Positions 34,196-44,228 are shown, counted from the stretch's first letter. The stretch: 64,000 nucleotides of DNA from Paenibacillus sp. PCH8 (GCF_002968835.1 NZ_PKQK01000003.1:248001-312000); one strand, 5' to 3'. Notes: a model not told the origin generated them from the letters alone. A program made the numbers and translations.

Positions 34196-35260
34196 TTACT
34201 CGTTCAGCGCCCGTTGGAGTGCCTCCAGATTCTGTCTCATCACGCCAATGTAGTCCATCCCAGCTGCAACCTCATCGTCAGTGAGTCCTTCAATCGGATT
34301 CAATACAGCCGTTTTGGCTCCAACTTCGTTTGCAATCGTCTCTGACACTTTGGAAGAAACCAGTGTTTCGAAGAAGATCGTCTTCACTTGATGCTCCTTC
34401 GCAAAATCAATCACAGATGCCATCTGGGCAGCGGATGGCTCCTGCTCAGGAGATAATCCTGCGATAGGTACTTGTTGCAATCCATACTCCTGCGCAAGAT
34501 AGCCAAAGGCAGCATGTTGTGTAATAAAGTCTTTCCTCTTACTACCTGTTACTGCTGCCTTAAAGTCTGAATCCAATGCTTCCAGTTTACTCACATAAGC
34601 ATCGGCATTTTGTTTAAACTCTACCGCATGTTCAGGTGCAGCCTCTGCCAGTCCGGCTTCAATATTACGCACTTCTTTAACAGCCAATGCAGGGGACAAC
34701 CAAACGTGAGGATCAAGTCCACCATGATCGTGACTATGACTATGTGTATGCCCCTCTTCCGCTTCAGAAGTATGATCATGGTCGTGGTCTTCTGTAGTTC
34801 CTTCATTCGCATGAACATGATCTTCGTCAGCAGCGTCCCCATTCTCATGTTCTACACCTTTAATCAGATCAATACCTTTGCTTGCTTCCACTTGAATGAG
34901 TTTCTCACTACTCAGACTGTCCTTCACCTGGTCAATCCAATTCTCCATGCCTGCCCCGTTATACACAAGAACGTCTGCTTTCTCAATGCTTGCCATGTCC
35001 CGAGGTGTCGGCTCCCAATCATGAGGTTCCATTCCGGCTGGAATGAGTGTATGTACATCTGCCAGGTCTCCTGCTACATTTTTGGTGAATTCGTACATCG
35101 GATAGAAGCTGACTTGCACATTCAATTTCTCTTCAGCAGTGTTTGGAGTACTCGCCGATGAGAGATCTGCTTCGGAAGCGGTCTTTGTTTGACCGCAGCC
35201 TGCAACAACGAGGGATAGACTAAAGAACAGTACAAGTGCTGATTTTTTGCCAAATCTCAT
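34196..35260 (-). CDS. znuA: Zinc ABC transporter substrate-binding lipoprotein
   Basis: A 354-residue extracellular lipoprotein that captures Zn(II) for ZnuBC (AdcA/ZnuA type). The lipobox is LVVAGC with the lipidated Cys at 22. It has the cluster A-1 metal-binding His in GMEPHDWEP, a long His/Asp/Glu-rich loop at about 135-185 (HTHSHSHDHGG), then HVWLSP and ITQHAAFGYL with further His ligands. The His-rich loop and the pairing with Zur boxes mark a zinc rather than manganese transporter. It starts two bases after the znuB stop. No AdcA-type C-terminal ZinT domain is present. Confidence 0.95.
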   Translation of the reverse strand: MRFGKKSALVLFFSLSLVVAGCGQTKTASEADLSSASTPNTAEEKLNVQVSFYPMYEFTKNVAGDLADVHTLIPAGMEPHDWEPTPRDMASIEKADVLVYNGAGMENWIDQVKDSLSSEKLIQVEASKGIDLIKGVEHENGDAADEDHVHANEGTTEDHDHDHTSEAEEGHTHSHSHDHGGLDPHVWLSPALAVKEVRNIEAGLAEAAPEHAVEFKQNADAYVSKLEALDSDFKAAVTGSKRKDFITQHAAFGYLAQEYGLQQVPIAGLSPEQEPSAAQMASVIDFAKEHQVKTIFFETLVSSKVSETIANEVGAKTAVLNPIEGLTDDEVAAGMDYIGVMRQNLEALQRALNE

Positions 35261-35261
35261 A

Positions 35262-36140
35262 TTAAATATTCTCCTTTGAATGTATGGATAGTTTGGCTTT
35301 ATGTTGTTCTTGCCCTGCGCGGTGACGTTTACGGTTGTATAGTGAAACCAGCTTCTGCGCTGATATTCCAGTCAATAGAAAAACCAACAGAATGAGTGCA
35401 ATCGTTCCTCCAGGCGGTGTGTTCAAATGGTAAGAAGTTGTCAGTCCGCTAAAAATTCCGAGGAGTCCAGTGACCACAGCAATAACAATGGCTGCTGCAA
35501 AACTGCGTGATACTCTTAGTGCAAGTGCTGCCGGCAGTACAATGAGCGCTGATACAAGTAACACACCGATGATCGGCATGGCTGAAGCTACGGTCATTCC
35601 TGTCAGAACGGCAAAAGCAAACGATAATCCTTTAACCTGAACGCCCCCGATCGAGGCCGTCTCTTCATCAAACGTCAAATTGTATAGCGGTCTTCGTAAA
35701 ACAATGAAAAAAACTAAACCGATAACACATACAATTACCAGCATCAACAACTGTATATTGCTGACTGCGACGATCGAACCAAACAAATAGGAACTGAATG
35801 TTTTGGATAGATTTTTTCTCAGGCTCATGAGTACCACAGCTAGTGCCAGCCCCGATGTCATGATGATCGCTACGGGTACCTCGCTGTATGTTCGGTAACT
35901 TCTTCGCAACCGTTCAACCAATAATGCACCGATGACCGCAATAGCGAAACCGCTGATTACCGGATTTAGATTCAGGACTGAGCCAAGCGCCACTCCCGCC
36001 AGTGAAACATGAGATAATGTATCGGCCATCAGCACCTGTCTCCGGAGCATCAGATAGACACCCAAGATTGGAGCGATGATACCAATTAGTCCACCTGCCC
36101 AAAAGGCACGCTGCATGAATTCGTACTCAAACACTGCCAT
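35262..36140 (-). CDS. znuB: Zinc ABC transporter permease
   Basis: A 292-residue ABC-3 family permease with about eight or nine hydrophobic segments. Family motifs include MADTLSHVSLAGVALG near the N-terminus and SALIVLPAALAL in the second half. The ATG at 36140 overlaps the znuC end by 55 bases. A GTG two codons downstream is better placed relative to the GAGG ribosome binding site, so the start could be 36134. Operon order is znuC-znuB-znuA. The C-terminal tail is basic and cytosolic. Confidence 0.94.
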   Translation of the reverse strand: MAVFEYEFMQRAFWAGGLIGIIAPILGVYLMLRRQVLMADTLSHVSLAGVALGSVLNLNPVISGFAIAVIGALLVERLRRSYRTYSEVPVAIIMTSGLALAVVLMSLRKNLSKTFSSYLFGSIVAVSNIQLLMLVIVCVIGLVFFIVLRRPLYNLTFDEETASIGGVQVKGLSFAFAVLTGMTVASAMPIIGVLLVSALIVLPAALALRVSRSFAAAIVIAVVTGLLGIFSGLTTSYHLNTPPGGTIALILLVFLLTGISAQKLVSLYNRKRHRAGQEQHKAKLSIHSKENI

Positions 36141-36793
36141 TCCTCACTTTCTTGACGCTCCAGCAGGATCATCCGGTCTAGTCGGTTGCCCATCTCTTCC
36201 AGAGCGTGAGTGACCATAATGATGGTTAGACCATGGACATCGGCATAGTGGCGCATCAAGTCATAGAATCCTTCCCGACTGCGTCGATCCATACCTGTGG
36301 TGGGCTCATCCAGCATGAGCACCTGTGGTTGTCCTGCCAATGCTCGAGCAATACTGATCCGCTGCTTCTGTCCGCCCGACAGCTCACCCACCCGTGTATT
36401 CCGGTGATCCCACATCCCAACTTCCCGCAGACTTCGCTCGACCACGTTCTCCTGTTCGATTGAAAATTTCCGAAAGAGCCCCAGCTTGCGATAACATCCT
36501 GATCGTACCAGTTCAATTACGGTACTGGGAAAACCACTGTTGAACGATGCTACTTGCTGAGGTACATAACCAACTTGCAGTTTTTTGCCTTGTATATTCT
36601 GAGTATTCATATGAACCGAACCACTCCAGGGCTTTAATAGCCCCAGCAGCAATTTCAGCATCGTTGTCTTCGCAGAACCGTTGGGGCCTGTTATGCCTAC
36701 GAACTCTCCCACATGGATATCCAGCGACAGGTGATCAATGACCGGCTCTTTGCCATATCCATATACAACATCACGCATGGAAGATAGTATCAT
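36086..36793 (-). CDS. znuC: Zinc ABC transporter ATP-binding protein
   Basis: A 235-residue ABC ATPase. Walker A is GPNGSAKT (36-43), with Ala in place of the second Gly of the usual GxGKST/T arrangement; the Q-loop is in GYVPQ, the signature LSGGQKQR, Walker B VLMLDEP and the switch His in VTHALEE. The start at 36793 has GAGGAA upstream. It is the first gene of znuCBA, with a Zur box at 36806-36824, so expression should rise when zinc is scarce. Located on the cytosolic face of the ZnuB membrane complex. Confidence 0.94.
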   Translation of the reverse strand: MILSSMRDVVYGYGKEPVIDHLSLDIHVGEFVGITGPNGSAKTTMLKLLLGLLKPWSGSVHMNTQNIQGKKLQVGYVPQQVASFNSGFPSTVIELVRSGCYRKLGLFRKFSIEQENVVERSLREVGMWDHRNTRVGELSGGQKQRISIARALAGQPQVLMLDEPTTGMDRRSREGFYDLMRHYADVHGLTIIMVTHALEEMGNRLDRMILLERQESEEWQCLSTNSCSVPFGQVD

Positions 36794-36805
36794 CCCGCTT
36801 CCTCT

Positions 36806-36824
36806 TTTCGTAAATATTACGATT
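36806..36824. promoter_or_regulatory. Zur box upstream of znuCBA
   Basis: The central TCGTAAATATTACGA (36808-36822) fits the Bacillus Zur consensus TCGTAATnATTACGA with one mismatch. It starts 13 bases upstream of the znuC start and lies between rpmG and znuC. Confidence 0.8.
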
Positions 36825-36842
36825 TAAAAACAACAAAAAAAT

Positions 36843-36992
36843 TTAGCGTGTTTCGCGGTGAATCGTCATCTTCTTCAATCGTGGCGAATATTTCTTCATC
36901 TCAAGGCGCTCCGGATGGTTACGCTTGTTCTTGGTTGTGGTGTAGTTGTGGTCTCCGCACTCAGCGCAAGCTAAAGTTACAATGACTCTCAT
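36843..36992 (-). CDS. rpmG: Ribosomal protein L33, zinc-poor variant
   Basis: A 49-residue L33 encoded by the minus strand: starts [20 protein letters not shown] and ends [12 protein letters not shown]. It retains one CxxC-like pair (CAEC) but the second pair of zinc-binding L33 proteins is replaced (KKYSPRLKK), so it should not hold a four-Cys zinc site. Zinc-free paralogues of this kind are induced by Zur in Bacillales to free ribosomal zinc. GGGAGG lies 8 bases upstream of ATG 36992, and a Zur box is 23 bases upstream at 37015-37033. The next gene on the strand is znuC, 49 bases downstream, with its own box. Confidence 0.93.
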   Translation of the reverse strand: MRVIVTLACAECGDHNYTTTKNKRNHPERLEMKKYSPRLKKMTIHRETR

Positions 36993-37014
36993 GGTTGTAG
37001 CCTCCCTTTTCATT

Positions 37015-37033
37015 AATCGTAATTATTACTATT
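37015..37033. promoter_or_regulatory. Zur box in the rpmG/permease divergent region
   Basis: AATCGTAATTATTACTATT matches AATCGTAATnATTACGATT at 17 of 18 defined positions. It is 23 bases upstream of rpmG. Confidence 0.85.
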
Positions 37034-37083
37034 TAATGATAGTAGCCTATGATCTTTATTATGTCAATGTAGGATACGATATT

Positions 37084-37102
37084 AATCGTAAAAATATGGA
37101 TT
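37084..37102. promoter_or_regulatory. Second, weaker Zur box upstream of the permease
   Basis: AATCGTAAAAATATGGATT matches the Zur consensus at 14 of 18 defined positions. It is 78 bases upstream of the permease start and overlaps a TACGAT/ATCGTA inverted repeat (37075-37090). Confidence 0.5.
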
Positions 37103-37179
37103 AGAACACTTGAATCATGTATGTTGCAGCAAGTACAAGCATATATTCTAGCAAAGTCTTAGTTGTGGAGGTCTGTTGC

Positions 37180-38232
37180 ATGAAATTGGGAGCCAACCTG
37201 AAGCTCTTAACTTATCTGATTCCTTGTGCATTTCTTACTCCTGTGCTTATTACATTGGCTCCCGATCTGCAAGATGCCTGGAACAGCGAAGCTATGCATA
37301 ATCTGAAAGCAATATTCGTAAGCATATTCCTTGAGGCAGCACCTTTTCTGCTCATGGGGGTACTCTTGTCTTCATTAATGCAATGGTTTGTATCCGAAGA
37401 GATGGTACGCAGACTTACACCCAAGAATCCGATCGGCGGTGTGCTGGTCGCAGGGCTGCTGGGCATTATTTTTCCTATCTGTGAATGTGGCATGATTCCG
37501 GTAGTCAGGCGACTCATGCATAAAGGCATGCCCGCCTATATCGCAGTAACGTTCATCCTAAGCGGACCGGTTGTGAATCCCATTGTTTTTACGGCAACCC
37601 TGCTCGCTTTTCCCTCCCATCCTGAGATTACCATTGCCCGCATGGGACTGGCCTTTGCCGTAGCAGCTTCAATAGGCATGCTCGTGTATGTGTTCGTTCG
37701 ACGTAATCCCCTTCGTATGCCGAAAGTCGCATTGACAGAGGTCAAGACGCATCCTGGATTTAAAATGGCTCAACCTCATGCGCACTCAAATGCTCATACA
37801 CACGCAGATGCCCATGACCACAATCATGTGAAAAACTGGCGCAGCTTCTTCATTCATGCGGGAGACGAATTCGTAGATATGAGCAAATATCTGGTGATCG
37901 GTGCTTTAATTACAGCATGCATCCAGACATTTATCAGCCGCAGCGATCTGATCTCTCTTGGCAATGGCCCTGTCGCTTCTTATGTATTCATGATGGGATT
38001 TGCGTACGTGTTATCGCTTTGCTCCACTTCCGATGCTTTTGTTGCTTCTGCATTCTCACATACCTTTGCACTGGGGCCACTTGTATCGTTCCTCGTTTTG
38101 GGTCCGATGCTTGATTTCAAAAGTACGCTGATGCTGCTCTCCACCTTCCGTACCCGGTTTGTTATTGGTTTGAGTCTGGCCATTATCACGCTCGTCTTCG
38201 CCGGCTCATGGTTGATTAATCTGCTGGTATAA
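37180..38232 (+). CDS. Permease (DUF318/YcgR-like), candidate zinc-related transporter
   Basis: A 350-residue integral membrane protein of the permease_2 family (COG0701; B. subtilis YcgR). About eight hydrophobic segments are visible, with the family motifs FPICECGMIPV and a later LSLCSTSDAFVA. Between the two halves lies a His-rich cytosolic loop (HAHSNAHTHADAHDHNH), typical of metal handling. The start ATG 37180 has GGAGGT. The DUF1980 gene follows after 82 bases. Divergent position from rpmG over two Zur boxes suggests induction in zinc starvation. The transported ligand is not known. Confidence 0.88.
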   Translation: MKLGANLKLLTYLIPCAFLTPVLITLAPDLQDAWNSEAMHNLKAIFVSIFLEAAPFLLMGVLLSSLMQWFVSEEMVRRLTPKNPIGGVLVAGLLGIIFPICECGMIPVVRRLMHKGMPAYIAVTFILSGPVVNPIVFTATLLAFPSHPEITIARMGLAFAVAASIGMLVYVFVRRNPLRMPKVALTEVKTHPGFKMAQPHAHSNAHTHADAHDHNHVKNWRSFFIHAGDEFVDMSKYLVIGALITACIQTFISRSDLISLGNGPVASYVFMMGFAYVLSLCSTSDAFVASAFSHTFALGPLVSFLVLGPMLDFKSTLMLLSTFRTRFVIGLSLAIITLVFAGSWLINLLV

Positions 38233-38314
38233 TGGTTGAGCCACATACTTCATGACCTGAATGGTTAATCCCCTGAACTATCTTACTGACGATGAATAGA
38301 AATGAGGTGATCTT

Positions 38315-39304
38315 ATGAACCACACTGTCTATACGATGACCCAACCTCCAGTTCCAAGATCTCACATCATTCAATGGCATAACCTGATTCGTGCGGTCTG
38401 GATTGGCGGGCTGGCAGTGTACATTATTCACTTGAATTCAAGTGATTCTCTACATTATTATCTGGCACCCACGATGCAAAAGCTGCTGCTATGCTGTCCT
38501 GTTCCCTTATTGTTTATTGCTGCTATCATGGCCTGGCATGGACTGTTCGGTAGAAACGAGGTTCATTGCGACTGTGAGCATCCACCTCCTTCCGGGTTTC
38601 TACGCAGCGCGCTGGTATATGGTCTGATTGCCCTTCCCTTATTGCTTGGCTTCCTGTTACCGGATCGGGCTCTTGGCAGTTCCATGGCCAGTCAAAAAGG
38701 AATGTCTCTCACCTATGCGCCTCCCGAGATTCGTCGTAAAGAACCTTTACCTACTCTGGCATCGGAGCTGAATGTACACGACCTGGTACAACAAACGCCA
38801 GTTCCCCCTTCTTCCGTCACCAAAGTTCAATTCGTTCCTCCAGACGAGTACAGCCGCGAATTCGCTGAACTGGCGGAGAAATTATATGCGGAACCCGTCA
38901 TTGATGTGTACCCCGAGATTTTCTCCGAAACGCTTGGTACCATCGACATGTTCCAGCGACAGTTTGCAGGCAAAGATATCTCGTTAACTGGCTTTGTCTA
39001 CCGGGACAAAAGCATGGAACATGAATCTCATTTTGCCTTGGGACGATTTCTCGTGATGTGCTGCCCTGCTGATGCGGCACCCTTCGGTGTAATGATTCAC
39101 ATCCCGGATGCAGACAACTTCCCGACAGATAGCTGGGTGCAAATTGATGGTACCATTGGTTCAGCTCAGGTAGATGGCAAAGATACCATTGAAATTCGCG
39201 CTACAAAGGTGATGCTTGTCGAGCAGCCAGCTACGCCTTATATATACACAAGTGCCGATTCGGTGATGGCGTATGAGAATATAAAATTTTTACAACGTAA
39301 ATAG
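38315..39304 (+). CDS. TIGR03943/DUF1980 family protein (YcgQ-like)
   Basis: A 329-residue protein with about four membrane segments in the N-terminal third, a short CDCEH metal-binding-like loop after the third (around residue 90), and a soluble C-terminal domain (about 190-320). That domain has the family blocks FAGKDISLTGFVYRD and RFLVMCCPADAAPFGVMI. This gene constantly accompanies the COG0701 permease and the pair is reported in Zur regulons of Firmicutes. Its role, possibly zinc chaperoning or cofactor delivery at the membrane, is unproven. GAGGTGA precedes the ATG. Confidence 0.88.
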   Translation: MNHTVYTMTQPPVPRSHIIQWHNLIRAVWIGGLAVYIIHLNSSDSLHYYLAPTMQKLLLCCPVPLLFIAAIMAWHGLFGRNEVHCDCEHPPPSGFLRSALVYGLIALPLLLGFLLPDRALGSSMASQKGMSLTYAPPEIRRKEPLPTLASELNVHDLVQQTPVPPSSVTKVQFVPPDEYSREFAELAEKLYAEPVIDVYPEIFSETLGTIDMFQRQFAGKDISLTGFVYRDKSMEHESHFALGRFLVMCCPADAAPFGVMIHIPDADNFPTDSWVQIDGTIGSAQVDGKDTIEIRATKVMLVEQPATPYIYTSADSVMAYENIKFLQRK

Positions 39305-39323
39305 CATGTTTTCTCCAACGAAA

Positions 39324-39360
39324 AAGCCCCGAAGCTATGTGGTACACAGCTTCGGGGCTT
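39324..39360. terminator. Bidirectional terminator between DUF1980 and pdp
   Basis: AAGCCCCGAAGCT and AGCTTCGGGGCTT, 13-base perfect arms plus inner TGT/ACA. The minus strand continues with TTTTTC, so it mainly serves the deo operon; it also closes the convergent plus-strand operon. Confidence 0.9.
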
Positions 39361-39406
39361 CCTTACTCAGCCAAACAAAAGATTACCTTTTATCTGCTCT
39401 GAATGA

Positions 39407-40708
39407 CTATTCCGTTACGATATCATGAACCAACACAGGAGCTTCAGCACGGTCCGCAATAGTAATGTTTTCTTTGATCTTCGCGATGACGTCTGCTACG
39501 TCTTCACGGTTCGCATGAATCGTTACAAGGGATTCACCAGCTTTCACCGGGTCACCCACTTTTTTGTTCAGCATTAGGCCAACGGCAAGATCGATCTCGG
39601 ATTCTTTTGTTGCACGTCCTGCACCGAGTAACATGGCAGCAGTTCCGATTTCATCAGCTACGATTCCAGCAACATATCCGTCTTTGTCCGCTGGGACTTC
39701 AACCAGGTATTGAGCCTGCGGCAAGCGATCGGGATGATCCACGACTGAAGCGTCTCCGCCTTGGTTGGCCAGGAAGTCTTTGAATTTCTCCAGTGCTTTA
39801 CCGTTCTGAATGACTTCTTTCAATTTCTCCTCAGCATGCTCCAAGGAATCTGCCTTGCCAGCCAGGAATACCATTTGACGTCCAAGCGCCAGACACAGCT
39901 CTTCCAGATCTTTCGGACCTTTACCTTGCAGCGTGAGGATGGCTTCTTTCACTTCAAGCGCATTTCCAATCGCCAGACCTAGCGGTTGGGACATATCGGA
40001 GATAACAGCCATCGTTTTACGTCCAACATTGTTACCAATGCTTACCATCGCATGAGCCAATTCTTTGGCATCTTCGGTCGTTTTCATGAATGCGCCCGCA
40101 CCCGTTTTGACATCGAGTACGATCGCATCCGCACCTGCAGCAATTTTCTTGCTCATGATGGAGCTGGCGATCAGTGGAATGGAGTTAACGGTAGCTGTTA
40201 CGTCACGCAGGGCGTAGAGCTTTTTGTCTGCTGGCGTAAGGTTACCACTTTGCCCGATAACCGCAACTTTGTGTTCGTTAACGAGGCGAATGAATTCTTC
40301 TTTTTCAAGCTCTACGTGGAAGCCGGCAACGGATTCCAGCTTGTCTGTTGTACCACCCGTATGGCCTAGACCACGTCCGGACATTTTGGCAACAGGGACA
40401 TCCAAAGCAGCAACGAGCGGAGCGAGTACCAGTGTCGTCGTATCGCCCACACCTCCTGTGGAGTGCTTGTCTACTTTGATACCTTCAATGGCGGACAGAT
40501 CGATCGTATCCCCCGAATTCACCATCGACATCGTTAAGTCAGCGCGTTCTTTATCCGACATATCTTTGAAAAATACGGCCATCGCCCAAGCACTCACTTG
40601 ATAGTCCGGGATCTCTCCTTGTGTGTACCCTTGAACAACAAAATCAATCTCGGCTGTTGTCAGTTCTTTTCCGTCGCGTTTCTTGGCAATAATGTCTACC
40701 ATTCTCAT
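39407..40708 (-). CDS. pdp: Pyrimidine-nucleoside phosphorylase
   Basis: A 433-residue enzyme releasing uracil or thymine from (deoxy)ribonucleosides with phosphate, giving (deoxy)ribose 1-phosphate. Hallmarks are the phosphorylase signature [28 protein letters not shown] at the phosphate-binding loop and [10 protein letters not shown]. Its length is that of B. subtilis Pdp (433). The start has AAGGAGAG. It is the last gene of the deoC-nupC-deoB-deoD-pdp cluster and ends at the hairpin 39324-39360. Cytosolic. Confidence 0.97.
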   Translation of the reverse strand: MRMVDIIAKKRDGKELTTAEIDFVVQGYTQGEIPDYQVSAWAMAVFFKDMSDKERADLTMSMVNSGDTIDLSAIEGIKVDKHSTGGVGDTTTLVLAPLVAALDVPVAKMSGRGLGHTGGTTDKLESVAGFHVELEKEEFIRLVNEHKVAVIGQSGNLTPADKKLYALRDVTATVNSIPLIASSIMSKKIAAGADAIVLDVKTGAGAFMKTTEDAKELAHAMVSIGNNVGRKTMAVISDMSQPLGLAIGNALEVKEAILTLQGKGPKDLEELCLALGRQMVFLAGKADSLEHAEEKLKEVIQNGKALEKFKDFLANQGGDASVVDHPDRLPQAQYLVEVPADKDGYVAGIVADEIGTAAMLLGAGRATKESEIDLAVGLMLNKKVGDPVKAGESLVTIHANREDVADVIAKIKENITIADRAEAPVLVHDIVTE

Positions 40709-40754
40709 GATGATCTCTCCTTGTGTAAGTTGATTGTATAGAACACTTTGATGT

Positions 40755-40935
40755 TACACCGTTACGGCTCCGGATCGTTCTTTCGATCGCTGTTGTCTCC
40801 AAGTTTTTTTGATCCATTTTGCAATGGAGAAAACTCGGAGACAGCGTATCCTTCCGAAGCAGCTTTCTTTCAGAAAGCTTTTAGGCGAACGCTTCGCTTC
40901 TTCAGAATCGATTCCGGTTCCTTCACTACGTGCTT
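40755..40935. repeat. Structured intergenic element between deoD and pdp
   Basis: A 180-base non-coding stretch rich in inverted repeats: GATCG/CGATC near 40773-40789; a nested hairpin at 40794-40843 with TGTCTCC/GGAGACA outer arms, AGTTTT/AAAACT and CCATT/AATGG; and AGCTTTC/GAAAGCT at 40861-40879. Twenty bases (40876-40895, AGCTTTTAGGCGAACGCTTC) recur exactly at 47186-47205. It looks like a mobile or REP-like interspersed element. Its genome-wide copy number is unknown from this window. Confidence 0.5.
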
Positions 40936-40987
40936 AAAACAAAAGTTTCGATTAAAATCAAATGATTATGAATATAAAATGTAACAA

Positions 40988-41695
40988 TTACAGTGTGATT
41001 GCTGTGTCCAGGGCAACTACCATCATGTCGTTGAACGTTTTTTGGCGTTCTTCAGCAGATGTTTCTTCGCCTGTCAGCAAGTGGTCACTTACTGTCAGGA
41101 TCGTCAGGGCGTTAACACCGAACTTGGCAGCGATGGTGTACAATGCTGTTGTTTCCATCTCTACGCCAAGTACGCCGTGCTGCATCAATTTCTCGGTAAC
41201 GGAACGGTCATCGCGGTAGAATGAGTCAGAGCTGAACACGTTACCGACATGAATTTTCATGCCTTTGGCTGTAGCACGGTCATATGCTTCTTTCAGCAAA
41301 GAGAACGTAGCGATTGGCGAGAAGTCATATCCACCGAATATGTGCTTGTTCATGCTTGAATCCGTACAAGCTGCTTGTGCAAGGATGACATCACGCACAC
41401 GCACATGCTCCTGCATACCGCCGCAAGTGCCTACACGAATCAGGTTTTTCACGCCATATTCGCTGATTAACTCGTTCGCATAGATGGCGAAGGATGGAAT
41501 ACCCATGCCCGAACCTTGCACCGAAATCCGATGCCCTTGATATGTACCTGTGTAACCGAGCATTCCGCGAACCTCGTTGTAACATACAACATCTTCAAGG
41601 TACGTATCCGCAATATATTTCGCACGCAAAGGGTCTCCTGGCAAAAGGATCGTTTCTGCGATATCTCCGGGTTTAGCTCCAATATGTGTACTCAT
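40988..41695 (-). CDS. deoD: Purine nucleoside phosphorylase (DeoD type)
   Basis: A 235-residue hexameric-type purine nucleoside phosphorylase. It has the N-terminal [21 protein letters not shown], the GMGIPS phosphate/ribose block, RVGTCGG, and the purine-binding MET region [12 protein letters not shown] with DHLLTGE near the end. It cleaves purine (deoxy)ribonucleosides to base and (deoxy)ribose 1-phosphate, feeding DeoB. The start ATG 41695 has GGAGGAGAA upstream; 13 further residues in the longer reading are unsupported. It lies between deoB (134 bases upstream) and pdp. Confidence 0.97.
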   Translation of the reverse strand: MSTHIGAKPGDIAETILLPGDPLRAKYIADTYLEDVVCYNEVRGMLGYTGTYQGHRISVQGSGMGIPSFAIYANELISEYGVKNLIRVGTCGGMQEHVRVRDVILAQAACTDSSMNKHIFGGYDFSPIATFSLLKEAYDRATAKGMKIHVGNVFSSDSFYRDDRSVTEKLMQHGVLGVEMETTALYTIAAKFGVNALTILTVSDHLLTGEETSAEERQKTFNDMMVVALDTAITL

Positions 41696-41829
41696 GATTA
41701 TTCTCCTCCAATTATCCGTTTGTTTATCTCGCATTGACAGGCAACGGAGCAGCCATAGCTACTCCGACATCCCCGTCCATTTTTTTAAAAAGAAAGCTTA
41801 ATTCCAGGGTTCTGTGAACGACCCAGAGC

Positions 41830-43008
41830 TTATTTCAAATCCTTCAGGAAGCTTGTGCCGTATTCCGGCATCTTCACACCGAAGTTCTCAGCAACCGTTG
41901 CACCAAGGTCTGCAAATGTGCTTCGCAGATCCAGCTGTTTACCCTCGCTGAAACGCGGAGAGTAGGCAAGCAGTGGAACATATTCACGCGTATGGTCTGT
42001 CCCGCGGTAGGTTGGATCATTACCATGGTCAGCGGTAATCAGCAGTAGATCATCATTGGTCATTTTGGCAAAGATCTCCGGAAGACGTGCATCATAGTCT
42101 TCAAGCGCCTGAGCATAACCTTGTGGATCACGACGGTGACCGTACAGGGCATCAAAATCAACCAGGTTCAGGAAGCTCAGTCCCGTGAACTCTTCATCCA
42201 TCGTTTCGGACAACTTGTCCATACCATCCATGTTGGAGACGGTACGAACAGACTTCGTTACCCCTTCGCCATCGTAGATATCTGCAATTTTACCCAAGGC
42301 GATCACATCAAAACCACCATCTTGAAGTTCATTCATGACGGTACGTCCAAATGGTTTGAGCGCATAGTCATGACGATTCGCAGTACGCTTCCAGTCACCC
42401 GCTTCACCTACAAATGGACGTGCAATAATGCGGCCCAGCATGTACGGATCTTCAAGTGTAATTTCGCGACAGAACTCACAGATTTCATACAGTTCTTTCA
42501 AAGGTACCACGTCTTCATGGGCCGCAATTTGCAGAACCGAATCAGCAGACGTGTATACAATCAGCGCGCCAGTTTCGACATGCTCTGCACCCAGCTCATC
42601 GAGAATCTCCGTGCCACTCGCTGGTTTGTTACCAATGACTTTACGACCCGTTTTCTCTTCGATACGTTGGATCAACTCATCCGGGAAGCCGTTCTCGAAT
42701 ACACGGAAAGGTGTATCGATGAAGAGTCCCATGATTTCCCAGTGGCCTGTCATCGTATCTTTGCCTCGGGATGCTTCCTGCATTTTGGTGTAATAAGCTT
42801 TAGGCGCATCAGCTACAGGAATACCCTCAATTTCTTTAATGTTGGATAGTCCAAGACTCGCCATATGGGGCATGTTTAGACCTCCACGTTCACGTGCAAT
42901 GTGACCAAAGGTATCCACATCAAAATCATCAAATTCTGCTGCATCAGGCGCTTCCCCGATCCCTACAGAATCCATTACGACAAGATGTACTCTTTTAAAT
43001 GTTGACAT
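41830..43008 (-). CDS. deoB: Phosphopentomutase
   Basis: A 392-residue Mn-dependent phosphopentomutase interconverting (deoxy)ribose 1-phosphate and 5-phosphate. It is a member of the alkaline phosphatase superfamily. Metal-binding motifs are [14 protein letters not shown] at the N-terminus and [22 protein letters not shown] near residue 325-345; the phospho-acceptor Thr lies in KDTMTGHWE. It links the nucleoside phosphorylases to DeoC. It starts 29 bases after nupC in the same operon. Confidence 0.97.
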   Translation of the reverse strand: MSTFKRVHLVVMDSVGIGEAPDAAEFDDFDVDTFGHIARERGGLNMPHMASLGLSNIKEIEGIPVADAPKAYYTKMQEASRGKDTMTGHWEIMGLFIDTPFRVFENGFPDELIQRIEEKTGRKVIGNKPASGTEILDELGAEHVETGALIVYTSADSVLQIAAHEDVVPLKELYEICEFCREITLEDPYMLGRIIARPFVGEAGDWKRTANRHDYALKPFGRTVMNELQDGGFDVIALGKIADIYDGEGVTKSVRTVSNMDGMDKLSETMDEEFTGLSFLNLVDFDALYGHRRDPQGYAQALEDYDARLPEIFAKMTNDDLLLITADHGNDPTYRGTDHTREYVPLLAYSPRFSEGKQLDLRSTFADLGATVAENFGVKMPEYGTSFLKDLK

Positions 43009-43037
43009 AACCCAAGCACTCCTTCCAATAATCCGGT

Positions 43038-44228
43038 TTACAAGAACAGTCCGGCGATGATCGCCGACAATACACTGACCAGCGATGCACCGTAAAGCAG
43101 CTTCAGACCGAAGCGGGCCACCACATTACCTTGTTTCTCATGAAGACCCTTCACCGCACCGGCAATAATACCAATAGAGGAGAAGTTCGCAAACGATACG
43201 AGGAAGACGGATACGATTCCTGTTGTTCTGGCAGACAATGCTGTCTCCTTCGCTAGAGCAAGCATGGCGACGAATTCGTTGGATACCATTTTGGTTGCCA
43301 TAATACTTCCCGCCTGAATCGCTTCCTTCCAAGGAACACCCATAATAAAGGCAAATGGTGCAAACACATAACCAAGCAGCTCCTGGAACGAAATACCAAG
43401 CACCGAGCTGAAAATTCCGTTAACCAGTGCGATCAAAGCCACAAAACCGATTAACATCGCAGCCACGATGATGGCAACTTTGAATCCATCCAGAATGTAC
43501 TCGCCCAGCATTTCGAAGAAGGACTGTTTGTCCTCATCCTGCACTTCCAATATATCTTCTTCCTCCGTAACCTCATAAGGGTTCACAATGGAAGCAATGA
43601 TAAAACCGCCAAACAGATTCAGCACGAGTGCCGTAACCACATATTTCGGATCAATCATGGACATATAGGCACCGACAATCGACATCGATACCGTGGACAT
43701 CGCCGAAGCACACAGAGTGTACAGCCGATGTTTTGGCAACAACCCAATTTGTTTTTTTACAGAAATGAACACTTCAGATTGCCCCAATACAGCCGAAGCA
43801 ACCGCGTTATATGATTCCAGTTTGCCCATTCCGTTGATTTTGCTTAATACCAGACCAATATATTTTATAACAAAAGGTAAGATTCGGATATACTGCAATA
43901 TCCCAATAAGGGCAGAGATGACAACAATCGGCATCAATACGCTGAGGAAGAACGGTGTCCCTACGGTATCTGCACCTACGGTGGTCAAATCACCAAATAC
44001 AAACGCAATCCCTTCATTCGCATAATCAAGCAAACTTTTAAATACAGTCGCGAATCCACCAATTAGCCATGTCCCAACCCCTGTATTGAGTAAGGCATAC
44101 GCCAGGATCACCTGTAGAACAATCATGACCGCAAGCGGTCGATAACGGATCTTCTTCTTACCGTTACTTGCGATATAAGCCAGTCCAAAAACAACGAGTA
44201 AGCCGATAATGGCAATTAAAAATTTCAT
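43038..44228 (-). CDS. nupC: Concentrative nucleoside transporter
   Basis: A 396-residue CNT family transporter importing nucleosides with protons or sodium. About ten hydrophobic segments are visible, with conserved blocks [26 protein letters not shown] and [12 protein letters not shown]. The length matches B. subtilis NupC (393). It lies between deoC and deoB and supplies their substrates. A hairpin (44367-44414) and a cre site (44321-44334) lie upstream, suggesting attenuated read-through from deoC or its own CcpA-controlled promoter. Confidence 0.95.
   Translation of the reverse strand: MKFLIAIIGLLVVFGLAYIASNGKKKIRYRPLAVMIVLQVILAYALLNTGVGTWLIGGFATVFKSLLDYANEGIAFVFGDLTTVGADTVGTPFFLSVLMPIVVISALIGILQYIRILPFVIKYIGLVLSKINGMGKLESYNAVASAVLGQSEVFISVKKQIGLLPKHRLYTLCASAMSTVSMSIVGAYMSMIDPKYVVTALVLNLFGGFIIASIVNPYEVTEEEDILEVQDEDKQSFFEMLGEYILDGFKVAIIVAAMLIGFVALIALVNGIFSSVLGISFQELLGYVFAPFAFIMGVPWKEAIQAGSIMATKMVSNEFVAMLALAKETALSARTTGIVSVFLVSFANFSSIGIIAGAVKGLHEKQGNVVARFGLKLLYGASLVSVLSAIIAGLFL

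Noticed and set aside
40748..40984. 78-codon plus-strand frame in the deoD-pdp gap
   Set aside because: It consists of the hairpin-rich repeat element and has no ribosome binding site.
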